A program made the translations under genes and the position numbers. Below, one piece after another: positions 26,363 through 35,313 of a DNA stretch of 64,000 nt. Position 1 is the stretch's first letter; each line of letters begins with the position of its first letter. Below the pieces are notes generated by a model. That model was not told where the DNA came from, did not search any database, and was given only the letters and a program-made list of their open reading frames with translations. The DNA is from Massilia arenae (GTDB lineage Bacteria > Pseudomonadota > Gammaproteobacteria > Burkholderiales > Burkholderiaceae_D), in contig NZ_VPFD01000004.1 in NCBI RefSeq assembly GCF_008014745.1, positions 247,152 to 311,151 on the forward strand. Direction: 5' to 3'.

Positions 26363-28105
26363 TTATTCAATATCGAGGACTTCATTGAACTCGTTGAGCG
26401 CGTCGATCTCCGTGCCCATCGCGATATTGGTGACGCGCTCGAGGATGATCTCGACCACCACCGGCACGCTGTACTGCTGCATCAGCGCACGCGCACGCTC
26501 GAAGGCGGGAATGATGTCATCCGGCCGGAACACCCTGAGCGCCTTGCAGCCCAGGCCCTCGACCACGGCCACGTGATCGACGCCATACCCTTCCAGCTCG
26601 GGTGCGTTGACGTTCTCGAACGCCAGTTGGACGCAGTAGTCCATCTCGAAGCCGCGCTGGGCCTGGCGGATCAGGCCGAGGTAGGCGTTGTTGACCAGTA
26701 CGTGGATGTACGGCAGCTTGAACTGCGCCGCCACCGCCAGTTCCTCGATCAGGAACTGGAAATCGTAGTCGCCCGAGATGGCGACGATGTCGGCGTCGGG
26801 GTCGGCCACGCGCACGCCGAGCGCTGCCGGGATGGTCCAGCCCAGCGGGCCGGCCTGGCCGCAGTTGATCCAGTGGCGCGGGTGGTTCACGTGCAGGAAC
26901 TGGGCGGCGGCGATCTGCGACAGGCCGATGCTGGCCACGTAGCGCACGTCGCGTCCGAAATAGGCGTTCATCTCGTGATAGACGCGCAGCGGATTGACCG
27001 GCACGGTGTCGAAGTCGCTCTTGCGCAGCATGGTGCGCTTGCGCTCCTGGCATTCTTCGAGCCATTCGCTGCGGTCTTGCAGGCGGCCGCTCGCGCGCCA
27101 CTCGCGCGCCACTTCCACCAGCAGTTCGAGCGCGGCCTTCGCATCGGACACGATGCCGAGATCCGGGCCGAACACGCGCCCGATCTGGGTCGGCTCGATA
27201 TCGATGTGCACGAAGGTGCGGTCCTTGGTGAAGACCTCGATGCCGCCGGTGTGGCGGTTGGCCCAGCGGTTGCCGATGCCGATCACGAAGTCGGAGGCCA
27301 GCATGGTCGCATTGCCGTAGCGGTGGCTGGTCTGCAGGCCGGCCATACCCGCCATCTGCGGATGGTCGTCGGGAATCGCGCCCCATCCCATCAGGGTAGG
27401 GATGACGGGCACGCCCGTGATCTCCGCGAACTCCACCAACAGCGCCGAGGCGTCGGCGTTGATGATGCCTCCGCCGGCAGTGATCAGGGGACGCTTTGCC
27501 GCGTTGAGCATGTCGAGCGCCTTCTCGATCTGGGCGCGGTTCGCGCGCGGCTTGTGCAGCGCCAGCGGCGCATAGGTGTCGCCGTCGAACTCGATCTGCG
27601 CCATCTGCACGTCGATCGGCAGGTCGATCAGCACCGGGCCGGGCCGGCCGGAACGCATCAGGTGGAAGGCCTGCTGGAATACGCGCGGCACCAGGGCCGG
27701 CTCGCGTACCGTGACGGCCCACTTGGTCACCGGCTTGGCGATCGATTCGATATCGACCGCCTGGAAGTCTTCCTTGTACAGGCGGGCGCGCGGCGCCTGG
27801 CCGGTAATGCAAAGAATAGGTATCGAATCGGCTTGCGCCGAATACAGGCCCGTGATCATGTCGGTGCCGGCCGGGCCGGAAGTGCCGATGCACACGCCCA
27901 AGTTGCCGGCCTTGGCGCGGGTATAGCCCTCGGCCATGTGCGAGGCGCCTTCAACGTGGCGCGCCAGGTAGTGGCGGATGCTGTCGCGCTTGCGCAGCGC
28001 TGCGTAGAAGGGATTGATCGCGGCGCCGGGGACGCCGAAGGCGACCTCGATGCCTTCTTTTTCCATCACCAGCACCGCTGCCTCTGCTGCTGTCATCCTT
28101 GCCAT
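26363..28105 (-). CDS. gcl: Glyoxylate carboligase (tartronate-semialdehyde synthase)
   Basis: Joins two glyoxylate molecules to tartronate semialdehyde and CO2. 580 residues from ATG 28105, fixed by GGAGG upstream. [17 protein letters not shown] and [15 protein letters not shown] at the N-terminus show the Gcl-specific Val where related ThDP enzymes have the activating Glu (RHVEG region). The ThDP motif is [20 protein letters not shown] with [12 protein letters not shown]. First gene of gcl-hyi-glxR-HDAC. Divergent from a LysR gene that probably regulates it. Confidence 0.96.
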   Translation of the reverse strand: MARMTAAEAAVLVMEKEGIEVAFGVPGAAINPFYAALRKRDSIRHYLARHVEGASHMAEGYTRAKAGNLGVCIGTSGPAGTDMITGLYSAQADSIPILCITGQAPRARLYKEDFQAVDIESIAKPVTKWAVTVREPALVPRVFQQAFHLMRSGRPGPVLIDLPIDVQMAQIEFDGDTYAPLALHKPRANRAQIEKALDMLNAAKRPLITAGGGIINADASALLVEFAEITGVPVIPTLMGWGAIPDDHPQMAGMAGLQTSHRYGNATMLASDFVIGIGNRWANRHTGGIEVFTKDRTFVHIDIEPTQIGRVFGPDLGIVSDAKAALELLVEVAREWRASGRLQDRSEWLEECQERKRTMLRKSDFDTVPVNPLRVYHEMNAYFGRDVRYVASIGLSQIAAAQFLHVNHPRHWINCGQAGPLGWTIPAALGVRVADPDADIVAISGDYDFQFLIEELAVAAQFKLPYIHVLVNNAYLGLIRQAQRGFEMDYCVQLAFENVNAPELEGYGVDHVAVVEGLGCKALRVFRPDDIIPAFERARALMQQYSVPVVVEIILERVTNIAMGTEIDALNEFNEVLDIE

Positions 28106-28192
28106 TCCGACCTCCAGGCTCATGAACGCACGATTGCGATGAACGTATGCTAGAGCGTAGTAGCGCTGCTGATAAGAACACAAAAAGTAGGT

Positions 28193-28219
28193 GTATTCGA
28201 TCTCTGGAGTATGGAATAC
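28193..28219. promoter_or_regulatory. LysR-type inverted repeat between gcl and its divergent regulator
   Basis: GTATTC (28193-28198) and GAATAC (28214-28219) are symmetric arms 15 bp apart, just ahead of the LysR gene and about 90-115 bp upstream of gcl. Typical of LysR autoregulatory sites; no FNR-like site is present here. Confidence 0.45.
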
Positions 28220-28226
28220 TGGAGGC

Positions 28227-29165
28227 ATGGACAAGGTCAAACAGATGTGGGCCTTCGTCGACGCGGTCGACAAGGGCAGCCTGGCGCGCGCCGCGCTGGG
28301 GCAGGACATCACGCCGGTCATGCTGGGGCGGCGCATCGACGCGCTCGAACGCCGCCTGGGCGTCAAGCTGCTGCACCGGACCACGCGCCACCTGACGCTC
28401 ACCGAATCGGGGTCGGTCTTCCTCGAGCATTGTCGCAGGCTGCTGGCGGACATCGACCTGGCCGAGACCATCGTGTCCGAAGGCCGCGACCAGGCCAGCG
28501 GACACCTGATCGTGTCGGCGCCGGCGGCCTTCGGGCGGCTGCACGTGGCGCCGCATGCCCCGGCCTACCTGGCGGCCAATCCGAATGTGCAGATCTCGTT
28601 CAACCTCACCGACCACGTGGTCGACCTGGTGCGCGAAGGCTATGAGTTGGGGATCAGGATCGGCGGCGTGCTCGATCCGAGTTTCGTCGCGGTGCGGCTG
28701 GCAACCAACCGGCGCGTGGTGTGCGGCACCCCGGACTATCTTGCGCGCTGCGGCGTGCCGCGCACGCTGGAGGAGCTGGCGCAGCATAACTGCTTGGCCT
28801 TCAACCTGCAGGGCGGGCAGCAGCGCGGCTGGTACTTCCAGAAGGACGGCAAGCCGGTGACCATCAAGGTCAACGGCAACCTCGATTGCAACGACGGCGA
28901 ATTGCTGCACCGCTGGGCCAGCGAAGGACTCGGCCTGGCCTGGCGCTCCACCTGGGAGATCCAGGCGCAGCTGGCCAGCGGCGAACTGGTCACGGTGCTC
29001 GACGAGTACGCCCTGCCCGACTACGACATCATGGCGGTCTACATGCAGCAGCGCCACCTGCCGGCGCGGGTGCGCAGCTTCATCGACACCCTCAAGGCGG
29101 TCTATGCCCAGCCGGGATACTGGACACGGCCAGTAACGGCCCGGCCAGGCATGAGCCGGCCCTAG
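28227..29165 (+). CDS. LysR-family regulator (divergent from gcl)
   Basis: 312 residues from ATG 28227, which has GGAGG directly upstream. [49 protein letters not shown]; effector domain follows ([20 protein letters not shown]). Placement divergent to gcl suggests control of the glyoxylate genes. Its TAG stop codon lies inside the terminal repeat of the palindromic element that begins at 29162, so the element set the C-terminus. Confidence 0.9.
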   Translation: MDKVKQMWAFVDAVDKGSLARAALGQDITPVMLGRRIDALERRLGVKLLHRTTRHLTLTESGSVFLEHCRRLLADIDLAETIVSEGRDQASGHLIVSAPAAFGRLHVAPHAPAYLAANPNVQISFNLTDHVVDLVREGYELGIRIGGVLDPSFVAVRLATNRRVVCGTPDYLARCGVPRTLEELAQHNCLAFNLQGGQQRGWYFQKDGKPVTIKVNGNLDCNDGELLHRWASEGLGLAWRSTWEIQAQLASGELVTVLDEYALPDYDIMAVYMQQRHLPARVRSFIDTLKAVYAQPGYWTRPVTARPGMSRP

Positions 29166-29330
29166 GGAAGCACTGATTTATTCTGGCGGGCTGCGATCGG
29201 TCACGAAAAATGTGCCCGGCAAGGCGCAAACCGCAGCGATACCGCGTGGTATCGCGAGGATTTGCAACGCTGCAGGGCGCATTTTCTCGTGGCCGAGCGC
29301 GCCGCCATGAATGAATCAGTGCTTCCCTAG
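29162..29330. mobile_element. 169-bp MITE-like palindromic element
   Basis: Ends are 22-bp inverted repeats (29162-29183 and 29309-29330) starting CTAGGGAAGCACTGATT, with one mismatch. The interior is itself an imperfect palindrome centred on CGATACCGCGTGGTATCG (GTCACGAAAAATGTGCCCGG on one side, GCGCATTTTCTCGTGGCC on the other). No coding capacity. The CTAG at each end supplies the TAG stop of the LysR gene on the left and of the frc paralogue on the right. Confidence 0.85.
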
Positions 29331-30574
29331 ATTACGCGCTCGTCGCGCAGCAGCGCGATCTGTTCGCGCGAATAACCCAGGTCGGCCAGCACTTCATCGG
29401 TATGCTCGCCCAACAGCGGCGAACGCCGTACCTCGGTGGGGCTGTCGGACAGCTTGATCGGATTGCCCACGCTGAGGTAGGGCCCGCGCTCGGGATGATC
29501 GACCTCGACGATCGTGCCGGTGGCGCGCAGCGACGGTTCCTGGGCGATCTCCTTCATCGACAGGATCGGCCCGCAAGGGATATCGTATTTGTTCAGGATA
29601 TCCATCGCCTCGAACTTGGTGAGCGTGGTGCTCCACTCCTCGACCGTGGCGAAGATCGACATCAGGCGCGGCAGGCGCGCCTTCGGCGTCGCGTATTCGG
29701 GGTCGGTGATCCACTCCTCGCGTCCAATCAGCTTGCAGACCGCGGGCCAGACCTGGGCCTGCGCAATGAAATAGATATAGGCGTTCGGATCGCTCTCCCA
29801 GCCCTTGCACTTGAGGATCCAGCCGGGTTGCCCGCCGCCCGAGGCATTGCCGGCGCGCGGGACCGACTCGCCGAACTGGCCGTCGGCGAACTGCGGATAT
29901 TCTTCCATCACGCCGTTGCGCTCGAGGCGCTGCTGGTCGCGCAGCTTGACCCGGCACAGGTTGAGCACCGCGTCCTGCATCGAGGTAAGCACCTTCTGGC
30001 CGCGGCCCGTGCTGTTGCGCTGGTAGAGCGCGGTCACGATGCCCAGCGCCAGGTGCAGGCCGCTGCCGCTGTCGCCGATCTGGGCGCCGCTGACCATCGG
30101 CGGGCCATCGTCGAAACCCGTGGTGGCCGCCGCCCCGCCGGTGCACTGGGCCACGTTTTCATAGACCTTGCAGTGCTCGTAGGGGCCGGGACCGAAACCC
30201 TTGACCGAGGCCACGATCATGCGCGGATTGAGTTCCTGGATACGCTCCCAGGTAAAGCCCATCCGGTCCAGTGCGCCGGGCGCGAAGTTCTCGACCAGCA
30301 CGTCGCAGTGCTTGATGAGCGTTTCCAGCACTTCCTTGCCGGCCGGCCGCTTGGCGTCGAGCGTCATGGAGCGCTTGTTGTGGTTGAGCATGGTGAAGTA
30401 CAGGCTGTCCACGCCCGCGATGTCGCGCAACTGGTTGCGTGTCGCATCGCCCTCGCCGGCGCGCTCGACCTTGATGACGTCGGCCCCGAACCAGGCCAGC
30501 AGCTGCGTGCAGGTCGGTCCGGACTGGACATGGGTGAAATCGAGAATGCGAACGCCTTCCAGTGCCTTGCCCAT
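29327..30574 (-). CDS. Formyl-CoA transferase paralogue (class III CoA-transferase)
   Basis: 415 residues, closely similar along its length to the frc product at 16042-17292: catalytic Asp at 168 ([12 protein letters not shown]), glycine loop [11 protein letters not shown]. The segment after VKGF is one residue shorter and different ([12 protein letters not shown] versus [13 protein letters not shown]), so substrate or kinetics may differ. It is monocistronic, with its own FNR-like operator and -10 box upstream. Its stop codon is in the terminal repeat of the MITE-like element. Confidence 0.92.
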   Translation of the reverse strand: MGKALEGVRILDFTHVQSGPTCTQLLAWFGADVIKVERAGEGDATRNQLRDIAGVDSLYFTMLNHNKRSMTLDAKRPAGKEVLETLIKHCDVLVENFAPGALDRMGFTWERIQELNPRMIVASVKGFGPGPYEHCKVYENVAQCTGGAAATTGFDDGPPMVSGAQIGDSGSGLHLALGIVTALYQRNSTGRGQKVLTSMQDAVLNLCRVKLRDQQRLERNGVMEEYPQFADGQFGESVPRAGNASGGGQPGWILKCKGWESDPNAYIYFIAQAQVWPAVCKLIGREEWITDPEYATPKARLPRLMSIFATVEEWSTTLTKFEAMDILNKYDIPCGPILSMKEIAQEPSLRATGTIVEVDHPERGPYLSVGNPIKLSDSPTEVRRSPLLGEHTDEVLADLGYSREQIALLRDERVI

Positions 30575-30676
30575 ACCAGTTTCCTCCGAAGATTTAACCT
30601 AGCTTATTTGAATTTTGCGCTTAGCAATGCTTCAGTGCAAGCCTTAGTGCAAACATTATTACCAGCGTGTCGGCCG

Positions 30677-30719
30677 ATCTTAGTGGCGCGCACCGGCCGA
30701 GCTCAATGACCGCCGTCAA
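30677..30719 (-). promoter_or_regulatory. FNR-like operator and -10 box upstream of the frc paralogue
   Basis: ATGACCGCCGTCAA at 30706-30719, then exactly 23 nt and TAAGAT (minus strand, 30677-30682), the same geometry as at oxc. Predicted leader is about 96 nt. Confidence 0.65.
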
Positions 30720-30766
30720 GATCCGTGAAATGAAAGTTTGACATCGAAATGCGGCCAGCCCGGGCA

Positions 30767-30798
30767 AGAAAAACGGGCTTCCGAAGAAGCCCGTTTTT
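30767..30798. terminator. Bidirectional terminator between oxlT and the frc paralogue
   Basis: AACGGGCTTC (30772-30781), CGAA loop, GAAGCCCGTT (30786-30795), with A-run on the left and T-run on the right. It lies just past the 3' end of oxlT (minus) and upstream of the frc paralogue promoter. Confidence 0.88.
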
Positions 30799-30826
30799 GC
30801 ATCAGGACGCACCCGTGACGAGGGCG

Positions 30827-32149
30827 TCAGGCAGGCAAGGGCCCCTTCCCGACCGCGTTTTCTTCCGCGTAGCGACTCCTGGAGTAGCTGACGTGGTTAC
30901 GCAGCACCGGTCGCAGCACTGTGATCGCCAGCAGCGCTGCGATCAGGTCCATGGTGGCGACCGTGTACAGGACGGTCGACCAGGTGCCGGTCGCCTCCAT
31001 CATCAGGTTACCGACCGGGACGAACAGCGCGCCGATACCCTTCGCGGTGTATAGCACCCCGTAGATCTTGCCGATGTGCTTGGTGCCGAAGGCATCGCCG
31101 GCCAGGGCCGAGAACAGCGAGTACACTTCGCCCCACGCCAGGAACACGATGCCGGAGAGGATCAGGAAGGCGTACGGATTGTGGCCGAAGTAGCCCAGAG
31201 CGATGATGCCGCAGCCTTCGAGCGTGAACGCGATCACCATGGTCTTCTCGCGGCCGATATGGTCCGAGATCCAGCCGAACAGCGGTCGCGAGATGCCGTT
31301 CATGATGCGGTCGAGCATCAGGGCCAGCGGCAAGGCCGCCATCACGAAGAAGTGCAGGTCGACCTGGAATTCCTTCACGCCCAGATCTTGCGCGATCACG
31401 CCGAGCTGCGCCACCGCCATCATGCCGCCGGTAACCACCAGCACGAACATCACCAGCATCAGCCAGAACAGCTTGGTGTTCAGCGCTTCCTTGAGCGTGT
31501 AGTCATGCGTCGACTGCACCAGCTTGCTCGACTTCTTGACCTCGGCCGCCGTCGGCGAGCGCAGGAACCAAGCGGCGATGAAGGCCAGGGTGCCTTGCAG
31601 GATGCCGAAGAACAGGAAGGTCTGCTGGAAGCCCGACGACTCGATCATGGCCGCGATCGGCAGGATCGTGGCGGCCGAACCGGCGCCGTAGCCACCCGCC
31701 GTGAGGCCGACGGCCAGGCCGCGGCGATCCGGGAACCACTTGATCGCGTTATTGATGCAGGTTGCGTAGATCGAACCCACACCGATACCGCCGACCGCCG
31801 CGCCGGCGTAGAACCCGGCCAGGGTAGTGGCTTGCGAATTGATGATCCAGGCCAGGCCGATGAAGATGGCGCCGAAGGCGACCATCATGCGGGGACCGAA
31901 TTTGTCGATGAAGTAGCCTTCGAGCGGCGCGAGCCAGGTCTGGACGATGACGAACAGCGTGAAGGCGACCTGGATGCTGGCGCGCGACCAGCCATAGGTT
32001 TCCTGGATCTCGGGAACGAACAGCGTCCACGCATACTGGATGTTCGCGGTGGCGATCATGCAGACGACGCCAACGGCGAGCTGGAACCAGCGCGTGTTGT
32101 TGGAGACTGGTTGACCGGGCTGAAGCGCGGCTGCCGATGAATTATGCAT
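30827..32149 (-). CDS. oxlT: Oxalate:formate antiporter, MFS family
   Basis: 440-residue inner-membrane carrier with 12 predicted helices. It keeps the two charged residues known from OxlT substrate binding: the Arg in MNGISRPLFGWISDHIGRE and the Lys in LYTAKGIGALF. The N-terminus RWFQLAVGVVCMIATANIQY also matches the family. Exchange of oxalate for formate supplies the oxc/frc pathway. AGGAG precedes the ATG. A candidate FNR-like operator is about 480 bp upstream. Confidence 0.9.
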   Translation of the reverse strand: MHNSSAAALQPGQPVSNNTRWFQLAVGVVCMIATANIQYAWTLFVPEIQETYGWSRASIQVAFTLFVIVQTWLAPLEGYFIDKFGPRMMVAFGAIFIGLAWIINSQATTLAGFYAGAAVGGIGVGSIYATCINNAIKWFPDRRGLAVGLTAGGYGAGSAATILPIAAMIESSGFQQTFLFFGILQGTLAFIAAWFLRSPTAAEVKKSSKLVQSTHDYTLKEALNTKLFWLMLVMFVLVVTGGMMAVAQLGVIAQDLGVKEFQVDLHFFVMAALPLALMLDRIMNGISRPLFGWISDHIGREKTMVIAFTLEGCGIIALGYFGHNPYAFLILSGIVFLAWGEVYSLFSALAGDAFGTKHIGKIYGVLYTAKGIGALFVPVGNLMMEATGTWSTVLYTVATMDLIAALLAITVLRPVLRNHVSYSRSRYAEENAVGKGPLPA

Positions 32150-33066
32150 TTGGCGCTCCTTGACCGGTGAGGGGTTCTTCTTTCAGACCTGCAGACGAAT
32201 GTGCGGGCGCCGGGGGCACCTGCCTGGTTATGGTTTCCAGCATTTTCATGTCTCCACTTTTTTTGGTGTGATGTGCATGCTCCACGTCGAGTACGGGACT
32301 CGCGCGCCAACCCCTACGCCTTTTCTAATTAAATTAAGCTCATTGAATAGCTACAGCACCCTGCCATCAAAAAGGACGTCGGCATGCTCCTGGCGGCCGA
32401 ACTGCCCACCAGGCGAGACAGCCGCTTGATACAGTTCTCCATCAGTGCTGACCAGACTTTGAATGTGCGCTATAGCCGCTCTCCTCTTTCTGCAAGATTG
32501 CTGCCCTGGACGACCGCAAAGGTATTGCGTTCCCTGCTTTCACTTCAGCGCCTGGGAGGCACCGTTGCATCGGGGTTAATCAAAACAGTGAAAGTGAGAT
32601 GATGTTGCTGGAGCCGATTTCGAGAATCATTGACCGCGGTTATGTTTTGAGATTTTTGAGAACCGGCAGTCGAAGGCTTGGCATGCTGTGCACCCGCCGG
32701 ACTGACGCAGGACAAGCCGCGCAGCATGGCGTCGCATGGGCCGTACAAGGTGCACGAGGTCGTCGACGGAGAAAAGATGGGGGACTGGCAGCCTGCCGCT
32801 GATCCGTTCCGGGTAGTTGGAAGGTGTCGGATGATCATTTGGCTGCCAAGCAGTGTGTTGTAGGCAGGAGCAAGAGATGCGCTACCGGCAGCTGCGCCGG
32901 TCCGGCATCCATTTCTCTGTTCGAAACCTTCGGTTATCGGCAGAAAGTGATTCGATTATTACAGATATTTTTTTGTATAGACAATTATTTTTTAGCAACA
33001 TCCGATCGCGATGTATTGCAGGGGATTTTCATTGGTTGATGGCAATATTTGTGACGCTCCTAGTTC
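32150..33066. other. Long non-coding stretch upstream of oxlT
   Basis: About 0.9 kb without a convincing gene. The short open frames here have no ribosome sites or recognisable products. AT-rich segments occur at 32320-32345 and 32935-33000. The only distinct signal is an FNR-like palindrome at 32630-32643. It may be a long leader of oxlT, an unrecognised small gene or RNA, or decayed sequence. Confidence 0.6.
32602..32643 (-). promoter_or_regulatory. Possible FNR-like operator in the oxlT upstream region
   Basis: TTGACCGCGGTTAT at 32630-32643; 22 nt further on the minus strand is CAACAT (32602-32607), only a 3/6 match to a -10 box. If used, the oxlT leader would be about 440 nt. The operator is better supported than the promoter. 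Confidence 0.45.
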
Positions 33067-34275
33067 CTATTTCCTGACGTACCAGGCGCCGATCTGCGCA
33101 CCGATCGAGAGCGAATGCTGCGAACACCGCACGCCGTCGGCATTCAGGAAGACCAGTTCCTTGCCGGGCACCTTTTCGAAAAAGAGCGCGAACGACGCGC
33201 CACCGCCGTTGAACATTCCCATTTCCTGGCCCTTGTGCACCCGCGCGCCACGCCGCATGGCCGGATCAAACACGATGCTGGACGCCGCATCTATGCCCAG
33301 CGGGATGCAGCACACATGGCCGTGGTCGGCGGTCCTGATCACGATCACCCCGCTGGCGAAGCGGCCGGGAATGGTGAACGGGTCGAACAGCACTTGGCCA
33401 TGGACTGGCGCCCACCAGCGCTGGTAGTCATAGGGCCCCAGCGTCGTCTGGAAGACCCGGCCGCCCTCGAACAGGTCGACCAGCCGGTAATAGTCGACCA
33501 GCGCCTGCTGCTGCGGCAGGCTCGTTGCGAGGAGATCGGCCAGCGTGCAATGTCTGCTCCCTAACCGGAATACGTCGTCGCGTACCGGCGCGCCATCAAT
33601 CGGGCAGACGATGGTGCGGTTCGAATCCGGATCGGCGACGGGACGTGCTTGCGCGGGATCTTCAAAGGGTCGGGTCAGGAAGGCATTCCAGCTTTTCCAG
33701 TAAGGCGGTGTGCCGGCATCCTTGCCCCACAAGGAGAAGCGGTATCGCTCCTTCGCCGCCGCCGACAGCCACTGTTCGCCATCGACACGGAAACCGGCGT
33801 TCGACGCCGGGCTGTCCAGGAAGGCATGCCAGTCGTTCAGGATGTTCGACATCAGCAGGTTGACGGTGGGCTGCCTGAACAGGGCGGCGCCGCTCGCGGT
33901 CCGGCCGATACCCGCCACGAAGGCGGAAAACGGCAGGCCGATCAATTCACCGTCAATGAAGCCCGGCGCATGGGTGAGGATTGTGTTGAAACCGTGCAGC
34001 AAGGCGTCAACGTCGCCGATGCGCGGCGCATGCGTATCGACGATGGCCAGGCATTCGGCGCAGGCATTGTTGGCCAGGCGGCGGACGACCTCGTTATCCT
34101 CGATATAGGTGGCCAGCGCCTGCACCGATGGCGCCAGCGCTGTTCTCTGGGCGCCCAGCACGCGCTCGACATAGGTGCGCATGCCGGCGCTGCCATCGCG
34201 GGGCAGCCAGCCGCCGTGCGGATCGCCGGAACCGGGATGGAGGTCGAATTGCGCATGATGCGGTGCGGTCGTCAC
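33067..34275 (-). CDS. Phosphatidylserine decarboxylase-like protein with altered active site
   Basis: 402 residues. The N-terminal half resembles the PSD-associated domain found in fungal-type PSD-like decarboxylases (GGWLPRDGSAGMRTYVERVL; WNAFLTRPFEDPAQARPV). The C-terminal half follows the PSD fold (DYQRWWAPVHGQV; GVIVIRTADHGHVCCIPLG; KGQEMGMFNGGGASFALFFEKV). Where active PSDs have DYHRxHxPVxG this has DYQRWWAPVHG, and where they have the self-cleaving GST the alignment gives GAS. So the catalytic His residues and the processing Ser look replaced. Start is GTG at 34275 with AAGGA upstream. Function unknown; it may be a non-processed relative. Confidence 0.75.
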   Translation of the reverse strand: MTTAPHHAQFDLHPGSGDPHGGWLPRDGSAGMRTYVERVLGAQRTALAPSVQALATYIEDNEVVRRLANNACAECLAIVDTHAPRIGDVDALLHGFNTILTHAPGFIDGELIGLPFSAFVAGIGRTASGAALFRQPTVNLLMSNILNDWHAFLDSPASNAGFRVDGEQWLSAAAKERYRFSLWGKDAGTPPYWKSWNAFLTRPFEDPAQARPVADPDSNRTIVCPIDGAPVRDDVFRLGSRHCTLADLLATSLPQQQALVDYYRLVDLFEGGRVFQTTLGPYDYQRWWAPVHGQVLFDPFTIPGRFASGVIVIRTADHGHVCCIPLGIDAASSIVFDPAMRRGARVHKGQEMGMFNGGGASFALFFEKVPGKELVFLNADGVRCSQHSLSIGAQIGAWYVRK

Positions 34276-34471
34276 GGCAAATCCTTCGGGTGATCAAAAT
34301 GGAAAGATCACCTTTTTAACCGCCGTCCGATCGCGCCCGTTTGACATCGATCAGTCCGTTTCTAGGACATCCCGAATGGATAGATCCAGATATCTACCAT
34401 GTCACGCCCTGCCGCAAGTTGGCACGTTGGCCATGCTCGTGATCGTCCCGACAAGCTGCAAGCGCTCCCAT

Positions 34472-34488
34472 TTGTCGTCAAACTGTAA
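34472..34488 (+). promoter_or_regulatory. Direct-repeat box upstream of the response regulator
   Basis: TTGTCGTCAAACTGTAA: two TGT half-sites 11 bp apart, with a third (CTGTC) 10 bp on. The same 17-mer with two changes lies upstream of the histidine kinase (37220-37236). OmpR-family proteins bind such tandem repeats. Confidence 0.55.
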
Positions 34489-34565
34489 TTAACTGTCTTC
34501 TATGTCTGGAGGATGTGTTAATTGGAGACTTGGTCTTATACAATGCGAGACCAAGGAGAAATTGT

Positions 34566-35252
34566 ATGTACCGAGTGATGTTGGTGGAAGACGATGCGCG
34601 CCTGGCCGAGCTCGTCACCGAATACCTGTCCGGCTATGAGTTCGCGGTCGAACTGGTCACGCGCGGCGATGTTGCGCTCGAGCGTTTCAAGGAACTGGCG
34701 CCCGACGTCGTGATCCTCGACCTGATGCTGCCAGGCCTGGACGGTATGGTTGTCTGCCGCCAGATTCGCGACCAGTCCGACGTGCCCATCCTCATCCTCA
34801 CCGCGCGCGAAGACTCCTATGACGAAGTATCCGGTCTCGAGCAAGGCGCCGACGACTTCGTCAACAAGCCGGTCCAACCGCGCGTCCTGCTGGCGCGCCT
34901 GCGCGCGCTGATGCGCCGCACCCAGGCCAAGTCGGGCGTCGATGCACGCGTGCTGCAGTTCGGCGCCCTGCGCATCGTCACCTCCGACCGCAGCGTGGTC
35001 TGGCGCGGCCAACCCTGCGTGCTGTCGAATACCGAGTACAAGCTGTTGCTGGTGCTGGCCGAGGCGGCCGGCCGCGTGCTGTCGCGCGACGCCCTGCTCA
35101 AGAAGATGCGCGGCATCGAGTTCGACGGCCTGGACCGCAGCATCGACAACTGCATCTCGAAGCTGCGCCGCAAGTTCGACGATGCGGAATCCGAAAAGAT
35201 CAAGACGGTGTGGGGCGAAGGCTATCTGTTCTCGCCGTCGGCCTGGAATTGA
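34566..35252 (+). CDS. OmpR-family response regulator, RstA-like
   Basis: 228 residues from ATG 34566 (AAGGAG upstream). Receiver domain: MYRVMLVEDDARLAEL, phospho-acceptor Asp52 (VVILDLMLPGLDG), conserved Lys101 (FVNKPVQPRVLLARLRAL). C-terminal winged helix: LSNTEYKLLLVLAEAAGRVLSRD (shown to Ala-Ala-Gly), LDRSIDNCISKLRRKFDD. Related to RstA. Its likely kinase partner is at 37360-38661, separated by two reversed genes. A terminator follows immediately. Confidence 0.93.
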   Translation: MYRVMLVEDDARLAELVTEYLSGYEFAVELVTRGDVALERFKELAPDVVILDLMLPGLDGMVVCRQIRDQSDVPILILTAREDSYDEVSGLEQGADDFVNKPVQPRVLLARLRALMRRTQAKSGVDARVLQFGALRIVTSDRSVVWRGQPCVLSNTEYKLLLVLAEAAGRVLSRDALLKKMRGIEFDGLDRSIDNCISKLRRKFDDAESEKIKTVWGEGYLFSPSAWN

Positions 35253-35266
35253 AGACCTGCCCATGA

Positions 35267-35290
35267 AACCTGCGCTGCGCAGGTTTTTTT
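35267..35290 (+). terminator. Terminator of the response-regulator gene
   Basis: AACCTGCGC-TGCGCAGGTT self-complementary stem followed by seven T. Confidence 0.85.
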
Positions 35291-35313
35291 ACGCCTGGAG
35301 CCTGTCCAGGCGC

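Noticed and set aside
32678-32863. 61-codon plus-strand frame downstream of the 32630 palindrome
   Set aside because: No ribosome site, composition typical of random GC-rich sequence, and no recognisable product.
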